Positions 26,738 to 36,025 of a DNA stretch of 64,000 nt are shown one piece after another (the first letter of the stretch is position 1; every line of letters begins with the position of its first letter). This stretch comes from Methylovorus mays (GTDB lineage Bacteria; Pseudomonadota; Gammaproteobacteria; Burkholderiales; Methylophilaceae), in contig NZ_JAJAVG010000004.1 in assembly GCF_020531915.1 (NCBI RefSeq), forward strand, positions 434,001 to 498,000. Reading direction: 5' to 3'. The notes below the pieces were generated by a model. That model saw only the letters and a list, made by a program, of their open reading frames with translations, was not told the origin of the DNA and searched no databases. Position numbers and translations under genes: made by a program.

Positions 26738-28345
26738 ATGGCTCACCAGAAAATCCTTATCCTCGACTTTGGCTCCCAGGTCACCCAGCTCATTGCACGT
26801 CGCGTACGTGAAGCGCATGTTTATTGCGAAATTCATCCATGTGATGTTTCCGATGATTTTGTGCGCGACTTTGGCGCCAACGGCATCATTCTCTCCGGCA
26901 GCCATGCCAGCGTGTACGAAGAGGAAACCGACCGTGCACCGCAAGCGGTGTTTGAGCTGGGCGTGCCCGTGCTCGGCATCTGCTACGGCATGCAAACCAT
27001 GGCCCAGCAGCTCGGCGGCAAGGTGGAAGCAGGCACCAAGCGCGAATTCGGCTTTGCCGAAGTCCGTGCGCGCGGCCACTCTGCCCTGTTCAATGCGATT
27101 CAGGATCGCACCAACAGCGAAGGCCATGGCCTGCTGGAGGTATGGATGAGCCACGGCGATAAAGTCACTGAGCTGCCACCTGGCTTCAAGGTCATTGCCA
27201 GCAACGACACCACGCCGATTGCCGCCATGGCCGATGAAGAGCGCAAATTCTACGCCGTGCAGTTCCACCCCGAGGTCACGCATACCCGCCAAGGCCAGGC
27301 CATGCTGAACCGCTTCGTGCTGGATATCTGCCAGACCCGCGCTGACTGGATCATGGGCGACTACATCAGCGAAGCCGTTGAGCGCATTCGCCAGCAAGTG
27401 GGCGATGAAGAGGTCATTCTGGGCCTGTCCGGCGGCGTGGACTCCAGCGTTGCAGCCGCATTGATCCACCGCGCCATCGGCGACCAGCTGACCTGTGTGT
27501 TTGTTGACCATGGCCTGTTACGCCTCAACGAAGGCAAGATGGTCATGGAAATGTTTGCAGGCCAGTTGCACGCCCGCGTGATCCATGTGGATGCCACCGC
27601 GCAATTCATGGGCCAGCTCGCTGGCGTCAGCGACCCGGAAGCCAAGCGCAAGATCATCGGCCGTGAATTCGTTGAAGTGTTCAAGGCTGAAGCCGCCAAA
27701 CTCAAGGCTGGCACCGGCGGCCATAAAGGCGCCACGTTCCTGGCTCAAGGCACGATCTACCCGGACGTGATTGAATCTGGCGGCGCGAAATCCAAAAAAG
27801 CCGTCACCATCAAGAGCCACCACAATGTAGGCGGCCTGCCGGAGCAATTGGGCCTGAAGCTGCTGGAACCCCTGCGCGACCTGTTCAAGGATGAAGTTCG
27901 CCAGCTGGGCGTAGCCCTCGGCCTGCCGCCTGACATGGTGTACCGTCACCCCTTCCCCGGTCCCGGCCTCGGCGTACGGATTCTGGGCGAAGTGAAACAG
28001 GAGTTCGCCGACCTGCTGCGTCAGGCAGATGCGATTTTCATCGAAGAATTGCGCAGCACCATAGACGACGTCAGCGGCAAAAGCTGGTACGACCTCACCA
28101 GCCAGGCCTTTACCGTCTTCCTGCCAGTCAAATCCGTCGGCGTCATGGGCGACGGCCGCACCTACGACTACGTCGTCTCCCTGCGCGCCGTCATCACCAG
28201 CGACTTCATGACTGCGCATTGGGCCGAACTCCCCTACAGCCTGCTCGGCCGCGTCTCCAACCGCATCATCAACGAAGTCCGTGGCATCAATCGCGTCGTC
28301 TACGACATCTCCGGCAAACCACCGGCAACGATTGAGTGGGAATGA
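26738..28345 (+). CDS. guaA: GMP synthase (glutamine-hydrolysing) GuaA
   Basis: A 535-residue enzyme that aminates XMP to GMP. The N-terminal class I glutamine amidotransferase has the nucleophile C82 in [10 protein letters not shown] and the His/Glu pair in QFHPEVTH. The ATP pyrophosphatase domain has the P-loop [12 protein letters not shown]. The C-terminal dimerisation domain ends [24 protein letters not shown]. Two ATGs (26723 and 26738) are possible; 26738 gives [14 protein letters not shown], closest to the family, and neither has a strong ribosome-binding site. The gap to guaB is 86 bases without an obvious terminator, so co-transcription is likely. Confidence 0.97.
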   Translation: MAHQKILILDFGSQVTQLIARRVREAHVYCEIHPCDVSDDFVRDFGANGIILSGSHASVYEEETDRAPQAVFELGVPVLGICYGMQTMAQQLGGKVEAGTKREFGFAEVRARGHSALFNAIQDRTNSEGHGLLEVWMSHGDKVTELPPGFKVIASNDTTPIAAMADEERKFYAVQFHPEVTHTRQGQAMLNRFVLDICQTRADWIMGDYISEAVERIRQQVGDEEVILGLSGGVDSSVAAALIHRAIGDQLTCVFVDHGLLRLNEGKMVMEMFAGQLHARVIHVDATAQFMGQLAGVSDPEAKRKIIGREFVEVFKAEAAKLKAGTGGHKGATFLAQGTIYPDVIESGGAKSKKAVTIKSHHNVGGLPEQLGLKLLEPLRDLFKDEVRQLGVALGLPPDMVYRHPFPGPGLGVRILGEVKQEFADLLRQADAIFIEELRSTIDDVSGKSWYDLTSQAFTVFLPVKSVGVMGDGRTYDYVVSLRAVITSDFMTAHWAELPYSLLGRVSNRIINEVRGINRVVYDISGKPPATIEWE

Positions 28346-28646
28346 AATCAGGATTCACTTTCTGATTTCGTAGTATCAAGGCTGGAGTGTGATTAGCTTC
28401 GAAACACACTCCAGTACCCAGACAGAATGCCTAATCCCGGTTGTCTGCAAAATCGCGAATGTATTTCCCTTGCTTGCTCAAGCTCCTCAACACGCATGCC
28501 GTATGCCCACACATAAAATCCGCCAACGGATGCCCGACAGGAATGCCTGCCATCGAGAGATGTCCACTTAGCTATTGCGCATAAATTGCCTACCGCAATA
28601 TAATAATGATTCTCAATTGCAACATGGGCCCATCCAGGAATTCCTC
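28346..28646 (+). other. Intergenic region between guaA and fecI-type sigma gene
   Basis: Just after guaA it contains a perfect 10-bp hairpin at 28382-28414 (CTGGAGTGTG/CACACTCCAG, 13-nt loop, no T-run), a probable guaA 3' structure. The sigma-gene promoter with its Fur-like box is at 28575-28620. A 60-codon open frame between them has no family resemblance and is not called. Confidence 0.55.
28575..28620 (+). promoter_or_regulatory. Promoter and Fur-like box of the fecI-type operon
   Basis: A -35-like TTGCGC (28575-28580) and a perfect TATAAT (28599-28604) are 18 bp apart. AATAATGATTCTCAATTGC at 28602-28620 matches the 19-bp Fur consensus at 13 positions and overlaps the -10 and probable start site, where Fur would block initiation when iron is plentiful. 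Confidence 0.7.
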
Positions 28647-29159
28647 GTGTCGAAGCCGGACCTTACCCTGCATCAAGAAGTCCATGCTTTATACATTGAC
28701 CACTATGGTTGGTTGCAAGGCTGGATACGCCGTAAATTGGGCAATGCGTTTGATGCCAATGACATGGCGCAGGATGTATTCATGCGCTTGCTATTACGCA
28801 AGCAGCCCGTTCAGGCCCATCAGCCCCGCGCTTTTCTGTCCACGATTGCCCACGGTTTTGTGGTCGAGCACTGGCGGCGGCGTGAACTGGAGCTGGCATG
28901 GCAGGAAACGCTGGCAAGCTGGCCAGCCCCCGAGGCACCCCCGCCTGAAAGTCGCCTGATATTCCTGGAAACGCTCATTGAGATTGATCGCACGCTTGAT
29001 GCTCTCAAGCCCATGGTACGCAATGCTTTTCTGATGGCGCAGCTAGATGGCTTAACGTGCCCGCAGATTGCTGAACAAATCGGAGTCTCTCTGGCAACCG
29101 TAGAGCGCTACATAGCTAAAGCCTTACGGCATTGCTATGCCTTGCGTTTTGAGCCATGA
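28647..29159 (+). CDS. fecI: FecI-like ECF sigma factor (iron uptake)
   Basis: A 170-residue extracytoplasmic-function sigma factor that would direct transcription of the downstream siderophore receptor. Region 2: LYIDHYGWLQGWIRRKLGNAFDANDMAQDVFMRLL and RAFLSTIAHGFVVEHWRRREL. Region 4: FLMAQLDGLTCPQIAEQIGVSLATVERYIAKAL, a helix-turn-helix for the -35 element. The GTG at 28647 (AGGAA seven bases upstream) is chosen over the TTG at 28575, since that longer frame would place the promoter and Fur box inside the gene. It overlaps fecR by four bases (ATGA). Confidence 0.92.
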   Translation: MSKPDLTLHQEVHALYIDHYGWLQGWIRRKLGNAFDANDMAQDVFMRLLLRKQPVQAHQPRAFLSTIAHGFVVEHWRRRELELAWQETLASWPAPEAPPPESRLIFLETLIEIDRTLDALKPMVRNAFLMAQLDGLTCPQIAEQIGVSLATVERYIAKALRHCYALRFEP

Positions 29160-30229
29160 GCACCGCAATGCATTCCACATCTGCCGCCAACACCCAGCCC
29201 CAGAATGACAATCCCGACATTCCATCATCAGCCGCTCTGCCAGACGACATTATCGATGCCGCCATCACATGGTCGATCAAACTCGACTATAACGAAGCCA
29301 ACGAAGACATAAAACGCAGATTTGAAGATTGGCTGCGGGCAAACCCCATGCATGCTGTTGCCTGGGAACGCATTCATTCACTACGCCATAGCTTTTCGGA
29401 CACAAGCGCACCTTCTGCCATAGTAATTTCCGCCATGGAGCATGCCGATCAGCAACGTCACCAGAGCTTGCTGAAGCGGCGCAAAACAATACAACTGCTG
29501 TCACTGGCAACCCTTGCCATCGGCACGGGCTGGCTAATGCGAGCCCAATTGCCCTGGCAACGCCTTACCGCCGACGCCAGCACCGGCATAGGCGAACAAC
29601 GCACATTGCAGCTTGCCGATGGCACCGAGCTGATACTGAATACCGACACGGCCATTCGCACAGACCTGTCGGGAGAAAACCGCATTATCCTGTTGCTCCG
29701 TGGCGAAATCATGGTGAAGACCGGCACCGATATGCACCATGCAGAAAAGCGGCCTTTTCTCGTATACACCTCGTTTGGCAAAATGCAGGCACTGGGAACA
29801 CGCTTCACGGTCAGGCTGGCAACAGAAGGTGCGCTCATTAGCGTGCAGGAGCATGCCGTAGCGCTGTATCCAGCGCAAAGCAAGGCATCCTATGTCGTAA
29901 AAGCAAATGAAAGCCGCTGGTTACGGGAAAGCGGCACGGAGCCCGCCAACTTGCAAGGCATGGATGCCGGCAGCTGGGTCCATGGGGTCATTTCTGGCAA
30001 TAACATTCGGCTAGCTGATTTATTGGCAGAGCTCGCCCGTTATCGCATGGGGCATATCAGTTGCGCGCCAGAGATTGCCGATTTACGAGTGTCGGGGCTG
30101 TTCCACATCAAGGACACGGACAAAACACTGCAGTTTCTCGCCCATACCCAGCCCATAAGCCTCAGTTACCGCACCCGCCTGTGGGTATCCGTCGGACCTG
30201 CAAACACGGATAGCGACGCCCTGTTATAA
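29156..30229 (+). CDS. fecR: FecR-type anti-sigma / signal transducer
   Basis: A 357-residue inner-membrane regulator. The N-terminal cytoplasmic region has the DUF4880 motif (DAAITWSIKLDYNEAN, FEDWLRANPMHAVAWERI). A single hydrophobic segment near residues 103-125 (TIQLLSLATLAIGTGWLM) crosses the membrane. The periplasmic FecR domain follows (GEQRTLQLADGTELILNTDTAI, RPFLVYTSFGKMQALGTRFTV), then a C-terminal STN-like part (VSGLFHIKDTDKTLQFLA). It would sense the liganded receptor's signalling domain and release or activate the sigma factor. It is translationally coupled to the sigma gene. Confidence 0.93.
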   Translation: MSTAMHSTSAANTQPQNDNPDIPSSAALPDDIIDAAITWSIKLDYNEANEDIKRRFEDWLRANPMHAVAWERIHSLRHSFSDTSAPSAIVISAMEHADQQRHQSLLKRRKTIQLLSLATLAIGTGWLMRAQLPWQRLTADASTGIGEQRTLQLADGTELILNTDTAIRTDLSGENRIILLLRGEIMVKTGTDMHHAEKRPFLVYTSFGKMQALGTRFTVRLATEGALISVQEHAVALYPAQSKASYVVKANESRWLRESGTEPANLQGMDAGSWVHGVISGNNIRLADLLAELARYRMGHISCAPEIADLRVSGLFHIKDTDKTLQFLAHTQPISLSYRTRLWVSVGPANTDSDALL

Positions 30230-30335
30230 GGTCTCGCAAAATCCTCATAAAAAATTTCAAATAATTTGAGGGGATTTTCCATCTCAATCGGCCTACTTGG
30301 TAGAAGCATTTAACCTACCTCATGGAAAGACCGAT

Positions 30336-32816
30336 ATGACACCTGATCATTACCATCGACTAAAGAACGCACACTCTCTGCGATCAAAGCCTTCCCGCAC
30401 CATACTCAGCCTTGCTGTTCAGGGCGCCCTGTTCAGTATCGCGATAGGCGTGACCACGCTGCCACAGATCGCATGGGCAGCCGAAGAGTCTGGCAAGCAG
30501 TTGCCGCAGAATTCGAGTGAATTCAACATCGCGCCAGGCCCACTGGATGCAGCCCTGATTCAGTTTGCCACGGCAGCAGACATCAATCTGTCCTACGATG
30601 CAGCAGCGCTGGACAAGCTGAATACAAAAGGACTGAAAGGTCGTTATACCGCGGCGACTGGCCTCGCCGCATTGTTGCAAGGCAGCGGGCTGGAGGCGAC
30701 GCCCAAAACAGGAGGAGGCTATGTCTTACAGAAGGCAGCTGTCAGTCAAAGCAAGCCTGATGAGAGCGTACTGCCGGAAGTCAAGGTAATAGCATCCTCG
30801 GACACCTCCTCCAGCACGCTGCCCAAGGACTATGCAGGTGGCCAGGTTGCGCGCGGCGGACGGGTTGGCTTGCTCGGCAATAAAGACATGCAGGATACCC
30901 CATTCAGTGGAACCCAATACACTGCCAAACTGATCGAAGACCAGCAGGCAAGGAGTATAGGCGACATCCTCATCAATGACCCCTCCATTCGCAATACATA
31001 CTCGCGCAGTTCAGGGCGCGATGAATTCAATATCCGCGGCTTCACCCTGTTTAATTACGATGTGATGTTCAATGGCCTCTATGGGGTGTCCCCACGCAAC
31101 ACCAGCTCCCTTATCGGGATTGAGCGCGTTGAAGTCTTGAGAGGCCCCAATGCCTTGCTGAATGGCATGGCGCCGGCAGGCTCGGTTGGCGGGTCTATCA
31201 ATCTGGTCCCCAAGCGCGCAGGTGCCACCCCACTCAACCGCCTGACGCTCTCTTACATGGGAGATAGCGTATTGGGAGCCCACGTGGACATAGCCCGCCG
31301 CTTCGGTGCAGAACAACAGCTGGGCATACGACTGAATGCCATCACCAGCTCCGGCGAAACAGCCGTCAACAACGTCAGAGACAATCTGGATGCCATTGCG
31401 ATTGGCATGGACTTTCAGGGTGAACGCGTTCGTCTGGAGGGCGACTTTAACTACCAGCACAACGTTACACGAGGTCGAGGGGCGTTGTTATTCGCCCCCG
31501 AGGCTGGCGTAAAGATTGGTCATGCGCCAGACGCAGACAAGAACTTCATTCCCAAGTGGACATACTGGGCAAGCAATGAGCTATCTGGTGCCATGCGGGC
31601 CGAGTTTGATGTAAACAAGAGCTGGACCATCTATGGCGCAGTTGGCGGCAAAGAATATGATTTCAATAGTTTGCAAACCAGCATGCAATTGCAAAACCCA
31701 CAAGGTGGGCTATTTTTAAGACCTTCCCGCCTGAACGAGTCCATCAGCGCGCTATCGGCCGAAACCGGCATCAGAGGCAAAGTCACCACCGGCGCCCTTG
31801 AGCACGAGGTGGTTCTGAGCAACAGCACATTCTCCCAGGAGAACAGGTTGCTAAGACTGATTGGCAGTGTCAGTGCTTCCAGCATTTACTCTCCAGTCAC
31901 TTTTGCTGAGCCAAGCCTGACACTGAACGGCCACCTGCCCAAGGTAAGTGAGGCGAGGCTGAACAGCCTGGCTGTAGCAGATACCATTTCAATGATGGAT
32001 CGCAAGGTGCAGCTCACCCTGGGCGCGCGACGCCAGCAAGTCGAAACATCGAACTTCAATGGTACGACAGGCGCCAGAACAGACCATTACGACAAATCCG
32101 ATGTCACGCCTGCCGTAGCCCTCGTCATCAAGCCCGGCGATCAGCTGTCTTTTTATGGCAACTACATTGAAGCGCTAAGCCAAGGTGACACCGCACCAAG
32201 TGGTGCCAGCAATGCCGGACAAATGTTCGCGCCACAGGTATCCAAGCAACGTGAAGCTGGTCTGAAGTATGACTTCGGGCGTTTTGCCTCGACCCTGAGC
32301 GTATTTCAGATCGAGCGGCCTGCAGGCTTTATCAATCCAGCCACAAGCCGCTATGGCATGGATGGCGAGCAGCGGAATCGGGGTATTGAGTTGATTACCC
32401 AGGGAGAAGCTACCGATCACGTTCGTGTACTGGGTGGCCTGGCATGGACGCAAGGCAAGCTGACCAAAACAGAAGCGGGTACCAATGATGGCAACACGGC
32501 ACCCGCCGTACCCAAGCTGCAGTTCAACCTTGCAGGAGAGTGGGATCCCCTTGTACTGCAAGGGCTGACACTAACAGCCCGCATGGTACATACCAGCCCG
32601 CAATATGTGGATGCCGGCAATACGCAACGCATCCCGACCTGGACGCGTTATGACCTGGGAGCCCGCTACGCCTTCATGGCCGGGAAAACGCCCATCACGG
32701 TCAGAGGCTCCATCGAAAACGTATTCGACAAAAACTACTGGCTATCTGCAGCACGCGACGGGCTGACTGTTGGGGCACCTCGCACCCTCCTGCTGTCAGT
32801 CTCCGCGGATTTCTAG
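30336..32816 (+). CDS. TonB-dependent siderophore receptor with N-terminal signalling domain
   Basis: An 826-residue outer-membrane transducer. The signal peptide covers residues 1-~36 (ending AWA|AE). The STN domain (~50-125: FNIAPGPLDAALIQFATAADINLSYD) contacts FecR. A TonB-box-like LPEVKVIAS follows, then the plug (SIGDILINDPSIRN, FNIRGF, GIERVEVLRGPNALLNGMAPAGSVGGSINLV) and the 22-strand barrel ending in ...LLLSVSADF with terminal Phe. The plug motifs place it among ferric siderophore receptors; the specific ligand cannot be read off. The ATG at 30336 has GGAAAGA six bases upstream. The 106-base gap after fecR could hold the ECF-sigma promoter. Confidence 0.94.
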   Translation: MTPDHYHRLKNAHSLRSKPSRTILSLAVQGALFSIAIGVTTLPQIAWAAEESGKQLPQNSSEFNIAPGPLDAALIQFATAADINLSYDAAALDKLNTKGLKGRYTAATGLAALLQGSGLEATPKTGGGYVLQKAAVSQSKPDESVLPEVKVIASSDTSSSTLPKDYAGGQVARGGRVGLLGNKDMQDTPFSGTQYTAKLIEDQQARSIGDILINDPSIRNTYSRSSGRDEFNIRGFTLFNYDVMFNGLYGVSPRNTSSLIGIERVEVLRGPNALLNGMAPAGSVGGSINLVPKRAGATPLNRLTLSYMGDSVLGAHVDIARRFGAEQQLGIRLNAITSSGETAVNNVRDNLDAIAIGMDFQGERVRLEGDFNYQHNVTRGRGALLFAPEAGVKIGHAPDADKNFIPKWTYWASNELSGAMRAEFDVNKSWTIYGAVGGKEYDFNSLQTSMQLQNPQGGLFLRPSRLNESISALSAETGIRGKVTTGALEHEVVLSNSTFSQENRLLRLIGSVSASSIYSPVTFAEPSLTLNGHLPKVSEARLNSLAVADTISMMDRKVQLTLGARRQQVETSNFNGTTGARTDHYDKSDVTPAVALVIKPGDQLSFYGNYIEALSQGDTAPSGASNAGQMFAPQVSKQREAGLKYDFGRFASTLSVFQIERPAGFINPATSRYGMDGEQRNRGIELITQGEATDHVRVLGGLAWTQGKLTKTEAGTNDGNTAPAVPKLQFNLAGEWDPLVLQGLTLTARMVHTSPQYVDAGNTQRIPTWTRYDLGARYAFMAGKTPITVRGSIENVFDKNYWLSAARDGLTVGAPRTLLLSVSADF

Positions 32817-32830
32817 GGGCAATGCCGTGC

Positions 32831-32869
32831 TGATAACGGCCGCCAAGAATGACATAGCGGCCGTTATCA
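32831..32869 (+). terminator. Hairpin downstream of the siderophore receptor
   Basis: Perfect 12-bp arms TGATAACGGCCG (32831-32842) and CGGCCGTTATCA (32858-32869) enclose a 15-nt loop, 15 bases after the receptor stop. Only a short T3 follows, so it is terminator-like but not canonical. Confidence 0.6.
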
Positions 32870-32991
32870 ACATCTTTAAAATTCCCCCTTCACCCAAGGC
32901 CTCATCTCTTTGCAGAAGCTAGTCGAATTATTCAGATAAGTCGCCTCAGATTCCCCGACCAGCTTCAAAGCCAAAGCGCCTCTAGTTGAGT

Positions 32992-32997
32992 TATAAT
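32992..32997 (+). promoter_or_regulatory. Probable -10 element of the Gre-like gene
   Basis: A perfect TATAAT lies 24 bases before the ATG at 33022. No matching -35 hexamer is clear. Its position argues against the longer open frame that starts with TTG at 32986. Confidence 0.45.
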
Positions 32998-33021
32998 TCA
33001 AGGTTTTATGGGTCATGCGCC

Positions 33022-33519
33022 ATGAGCCGTGGATTTGTAAAAGAGGATGACCTGGAGCACGCTGGCACGGATTTGCCAGAACGTCCGCTCAGCCCACATC
33101 CCAACTACGTTACGCCAACCGGCCTCAAGCAACTGAAACAACAGGCAGATCAACTCGATACAGAGCGCCTGCCGCTTGTCCCGCGCAAAGAAGATCCTGT
33201 CGCGCAGCAACAGCTGGCGATGATAGACCGCGACCTGCGCTATCTGCATGCCCGACTGGAATCCGCCATGCTGGTTGACCCGGCAAAACAGCCTACAGAT
33301 ACGGTGTTGTTTGGTGCTACCGTAGAAGTGGAAGACGAAGTCGGTGAAACCCATGTGTTCATGATCGTCGGTGAGGATGAAGCCGATATCGCCAGCAATC
33401 GCGTCAGCTGGGTATCGCCCCTTGCTAACGCACTGATCGGGCAAAAGGTTGGAGACAGTGTCACATGGCACCGTCCGGCAGGTAACCTTGAGCTGGAAAT
33501 TATTGCCATCCACTATTGA
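33022..33519 (+). CDS. GreA/GreB-family protein lacking the acidic coiled-coil tip
   Basis: A 165-residue Gre-like protein. The C-terminal FKBP-like half is well kept (LFGATVEVEDEVGE, SWVSPLANALIGQKVGDSV, HRPAGNLELEIIAIHY). The N-terminal coiled coil is shortened: where GreB in this window has WAASNGDRSENGDY, this protein goes from DTERLPLVPRKEDPVAQQQ straight into MIDRDLRYLHARLESA. The acidic residues that coordinate Mg2+ for transcript cleavage are thus missing. It probably binds RNA polymerase or its secondary channel without cleavage activity, perhaps antagonising GreA/GreB; this is inference. An N-terminal extension of ~28 residues is polar and unrecognised. The nitroreductase gene follows 12 bases later. 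Confidence 0.8.
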   Translation: MSRGFVKEDDLEHAGTDLPERPLSPHPNYVTPTGLKQLKQQADQLDTERLPLVPRKEDPVAQQQLAMIDRDLRYLHARLESAMLVDPAKQPTDTVLFGATVEVEDEVGETHVFMIVGEDEADIASNRVSWVSPLANALIGQKVGDSVTWHRPAGNLELEIIAIHY

Positions 33520-33531
33520 GGATTTTGTAAC

Positions 33532-34134
33532 ATGAACGTAAGCCAAGCCATTGAAACCCGTCGCTCGATCAAGGCGTTTGACTCGCAGCACACGATGAGC
33601 GAAGCCGAGATCGAACAGCTGATGTCGCTGGCCATGCTCTCCCCGACCGCATTCAATATTCAGAACTGGCGTTTTGTACTGGTGCAATCACCAGAGGTGC
33701 GCAAGCAAGTGCGCGCAGCCAGCTGGGATCAGGCGCAAGTGACCGATGCCTCATTGCTGGTCGTTCTGGTGGCGGACCTGCAATCCTGGAGCAAGCAGCC
33801 TGATCGTTATTGGGCAAATGCGCCGGAAGCGGTGAGAAATTATCTGGTTCCGGCCATCGGCCAATATTACGCTGGCAAGGAGCAAGTGCAGCGCGATGAA
33901 GGCATGCGCTCATGCGGCATGGCTGCCATGACCTTGATGCTGGCAGCCAAGGAAATGGGCTACGACAGCTGCCCCATGGATGGGTTTGATTTTGATGCGG
34001 TGGCTAAGCTGCTGAAACTGCCCGCAGACCATGTGCCTGCCATGTTTGTAGCCATTGGCAAGGGCATCAAGGAACCATGGCCACGTGGCGGTCAGCTGCC
34101 CATGAGCGACGTGGTTATCCGCGACACGTTTTAA
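33532..34134 (+). CDS. Nitroreductase family protein
   Basis: A 200-residue FMN-dependent oxidoreductase. The family opening is clear: VSQAIETRRSIKAFDSQHTMSE with the FMN-phosphate-binding arginines, then LAMLSPTAFNIQNWRFVLV. The C-terminal part has the FMN loop (AIGKGIKEPWPRGGQLP). Family members use NAD(P)H to reduce nitro groups, quinones or flavins; the substrate here is unknown. Ribosome-binding site GAGGA lies about nine bases upstream. It is probably in one operon with the Gre-like gene, 12 bases apart. Confidence 0.9.
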   Translation: MNVSQAIETRRSIKAFDSQHTMSEAEIEQLMSLAMLSPTAFNIQNWRFVLVQSPEVRKQVRAASWDQAQVTDASLLVVLVADLQSWSKQPDRYWANAPEAVRNYLVPAIGQYYAGKEQVQRDEGMRSCGMAAMTLMLAAKEMGYDSCPMDGFDFDAVAKLLKLPADHVPAMFVAIGKGIKEPWPRGGQLPMSDVVIRDTF

Positions 34135-34182
34135 GTTGCCAAGCAACCGCTAAAATTAATTAAACACATCAACAAAATTACC

Positions 34183-34215
34183 CAATCCATTGTTTATATA
34201 TTAAATAATGGATTG
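34183..34215. repeat. AT-rich inverted repeat before ybiT
   Basis: Perfect 9-bp arms CAATCCATT (34183-34191) and AATGGATTG (34207-34215) enclose a very AT-rich 15-base spacer, 29 bases upstream of the ybiT start. It could be the nitroreductase 3' hairpin or an operator within the ybiT promoter region. Confidence 0.4.
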
Positions 34216-34244
34216 AAAGATTCAACTTTCTGGACTTATACGTA

Positions 34245-35840
34245 ATGCTTATAGCAAACAATATCACCATGCAGTTTGGCGCCAAGCCACTGTTTGAAAA
34301 TGTCTCCGTCAAGTTTGGCGACGGTAATCGCTACGGTCTCATCGGCGCCAATGGCTGCGGAAAATCGACCTTCATGAAGATTCTCGCTGGCGTGCTGGAG
34401 CCCACCGCAGGCAATATCTCGCTGGACAGCAATGAGCGCATGGCCTTTCTGCGTCAGGATCAGTTTGCTTACGAAGATCAGCGCGTCATCGATGTGGTGA
34501 TGATGGGCCACGAGCAGATGTGGAAGGCAAATGTAGAAAAAAACGAAATCTACATGAACCCGGAAGCGACCGAAGAAGACTACATGCGTGCCGCCGAGTT
34601 GGAAGGTGTCTACGCGGAATATGACGGCTACACCGCCGAAGCGCGCGCAGGCGAACTGCTGCTGGGTGTGGGTATCCCCATCGAGCAACATACCGGGCCG
34701 ATGAGCGCAGTGGCTCCCGGCTGGAAACTGCGTGTGCTGCTGGTGCAGGCCCTGTTTGCCAATCCTGATATCCTGCTGCTGGATGAACCGACCAACAACC
34801 TGGATATCAACACCATCCGCTGGCTGGAAGATGTGCTGAACAATCGTGACTGCACCATGATCATCATTTCGCACGATCGACACTTCCTGAATCAGGTATG
34901 TACGCATACCGCCGACATGGATTACGCCAAGCTGACGGTTTACCCCGGCAACTATGACGACTACATGGAAGCCTCAGCCCAGGCCCGTGCACAGCAAGCC
35001 AAGGACAATGCCAAGGCCAAACAACAGATCGCCGACCTGCAGGAGTTCGTTCGCCGCTTCTCGGCCAATGCCTCCAAGGCCAAGCAGGCTACCAGCCGCG
35101 CCAAGCAGATCGACAAGATCAAGATTGAGGAATTCAAGCCATCCAGCCGTCAGTACCCGTTCATCCGTTTTGAATACGATGATCGTGAAAAACTGCACCG
35201 TAACGCTGTTGAGCTGAAAAAGCTCAGCCATGGCTTTGACCGTCCCCTGTTCAATGACATCGACCTGATTTTTGAAGCAGGCGAAAAAGTGGCGATCATT
35301 GGTGAAAACGGCATTGGTAAAACCACCTTGCTGCGCTGTCTGGCAGGCGACCTGCAGCCCAACCATGGCGAAGTGAAATGGGCAGAGAAAGCCAAGCTCG
35401 GCTACTTTGCACAAGACCATGAATACGAGTTTGAAAAAGACCTCAACCTGTTCGACTGGATGTCCCAGTTCACTCAGGAAGGTGACGATGACAACTCGGT
35501 ACGCAGCATGCTAGGCCGCCTGTTGTTCTCGGGTGAAGATACCAAGAAGTCAGTCAAGGTGCTTTCCGGCGGTGAAAAAGGCCGCATGCTCTACGGCAAA
35601 CTGATGCTGGCACGCACCAATGTCCTGCTGATGGATGAACCAACCAACCACATGGACATGGAATCCATCGAAGCGCTGAATACCGCGCTGGACAAGTACA
35701 AGGGCACGCTGTTTTTCGTGAGCCATGACCGTGAGTTTGTGAGTTCGCTGGCGACCCGCATCATCGAAATCAAGGCCGATGGCATCAGCGATTACACCGG
35801 CAATTACGAAGACTACCTGGCAAGCCAAGGCGTCGAATAA
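34245..35840 (+). CDS. ybiT: ABC-F family ATPase YbiT
   Basis: A 531-residue soluble protein with two ABC domains and no membrane segments; ABC-F proteins act on the ribosome E site. Domain 1: Walker [10 protein letters not shown] (~34-42), signature replaced by [12 protein letters not shown] as in E. coli YbiT, Walker [12 protein letters not shown]. The inter-domain linker (~245-300) is charged and helical, with [20 protein letters not shown]. Domain 2: Walker [10 protein letters not shown], signature [11 protein letters not shown], Walker [12 protein letters not shown]. Co-linearity with YbiT is close over the full length, including the end [12 protein letters not shown]. It stands alone between hairpins. 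Confidence 0.95.
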   Translation: MLIANNITMQFGAKPLFENVSVKFGDGNRYGLIGANGCGKSTFMKILAGVLEPTAGNISLDSNERMAFLRQDQFAYEDQRVIDVVMMGHEQMWKANVEKNEIYMNPEATEEDYMRAAELEGVYAEYDGYTAEARAGELLLGVGIPIEQHTGPMSAVAPGWKLRVLLVQALFANPDILLLDEPTNNLDINTIRWLEDVLNNRDCTMIIISHDRHFLNQVCTHTADMDYAKLTVYPGNYDDYMEASAQARAQQAKDNAKAKQQIADLQEFVRRFSANASKAKQATSRAKQIDKIKIEEFKPSSRQYPFIRFEYDDREKLHRNAVELKKLSHGFDRPLFNDIDLIFEAGEKVAIIGENGIGKTTLLRCLAGDLQPNHGEVKWAEKAKLGYFAQDHEYEFEKDLNLFDWMSQFTQEGDDDNSVRSMLGRLLFSGEDTKKSVKVLSGGEKGRMLYGKLMLARTNVLLMDEPTNHMDMESIEALNTALDKYKGTLFFVSHDREFVSSLATRIIEIKADGISDYTGNYEDYLASQGVE

Positions 35841-35870
35841 GCATTTAATCTCACTTAAAATACGAGCTAA

Positions 35871-35918
35871 AACAGGCCATTGCATGGCAGCCTCAGCGCT
35901 GTTATTCAATGGCCTGTT
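35871..35918 (+). terminator. Terminator-like hairpin after ybiT
   Basis: Perfect 12-bp arms AACAGGCCATTG (35871-35882) and CAATGGCCTGTT (35907-35918) with a 24-nt loop, followed by AAATTTTG. It lies between ybiT and the efflux operon. Confidence 0.65.
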
Positions 35919-36025
35919 AAATTTTGTAAATTCACCCGCAATTTTTGAACGGCTTGCGTGCCTTTACGTCCATATCAGCGATAATTGTGTCCAATCACTA
36001 TAAAGCGCTGAAAGTAACAGATCAC

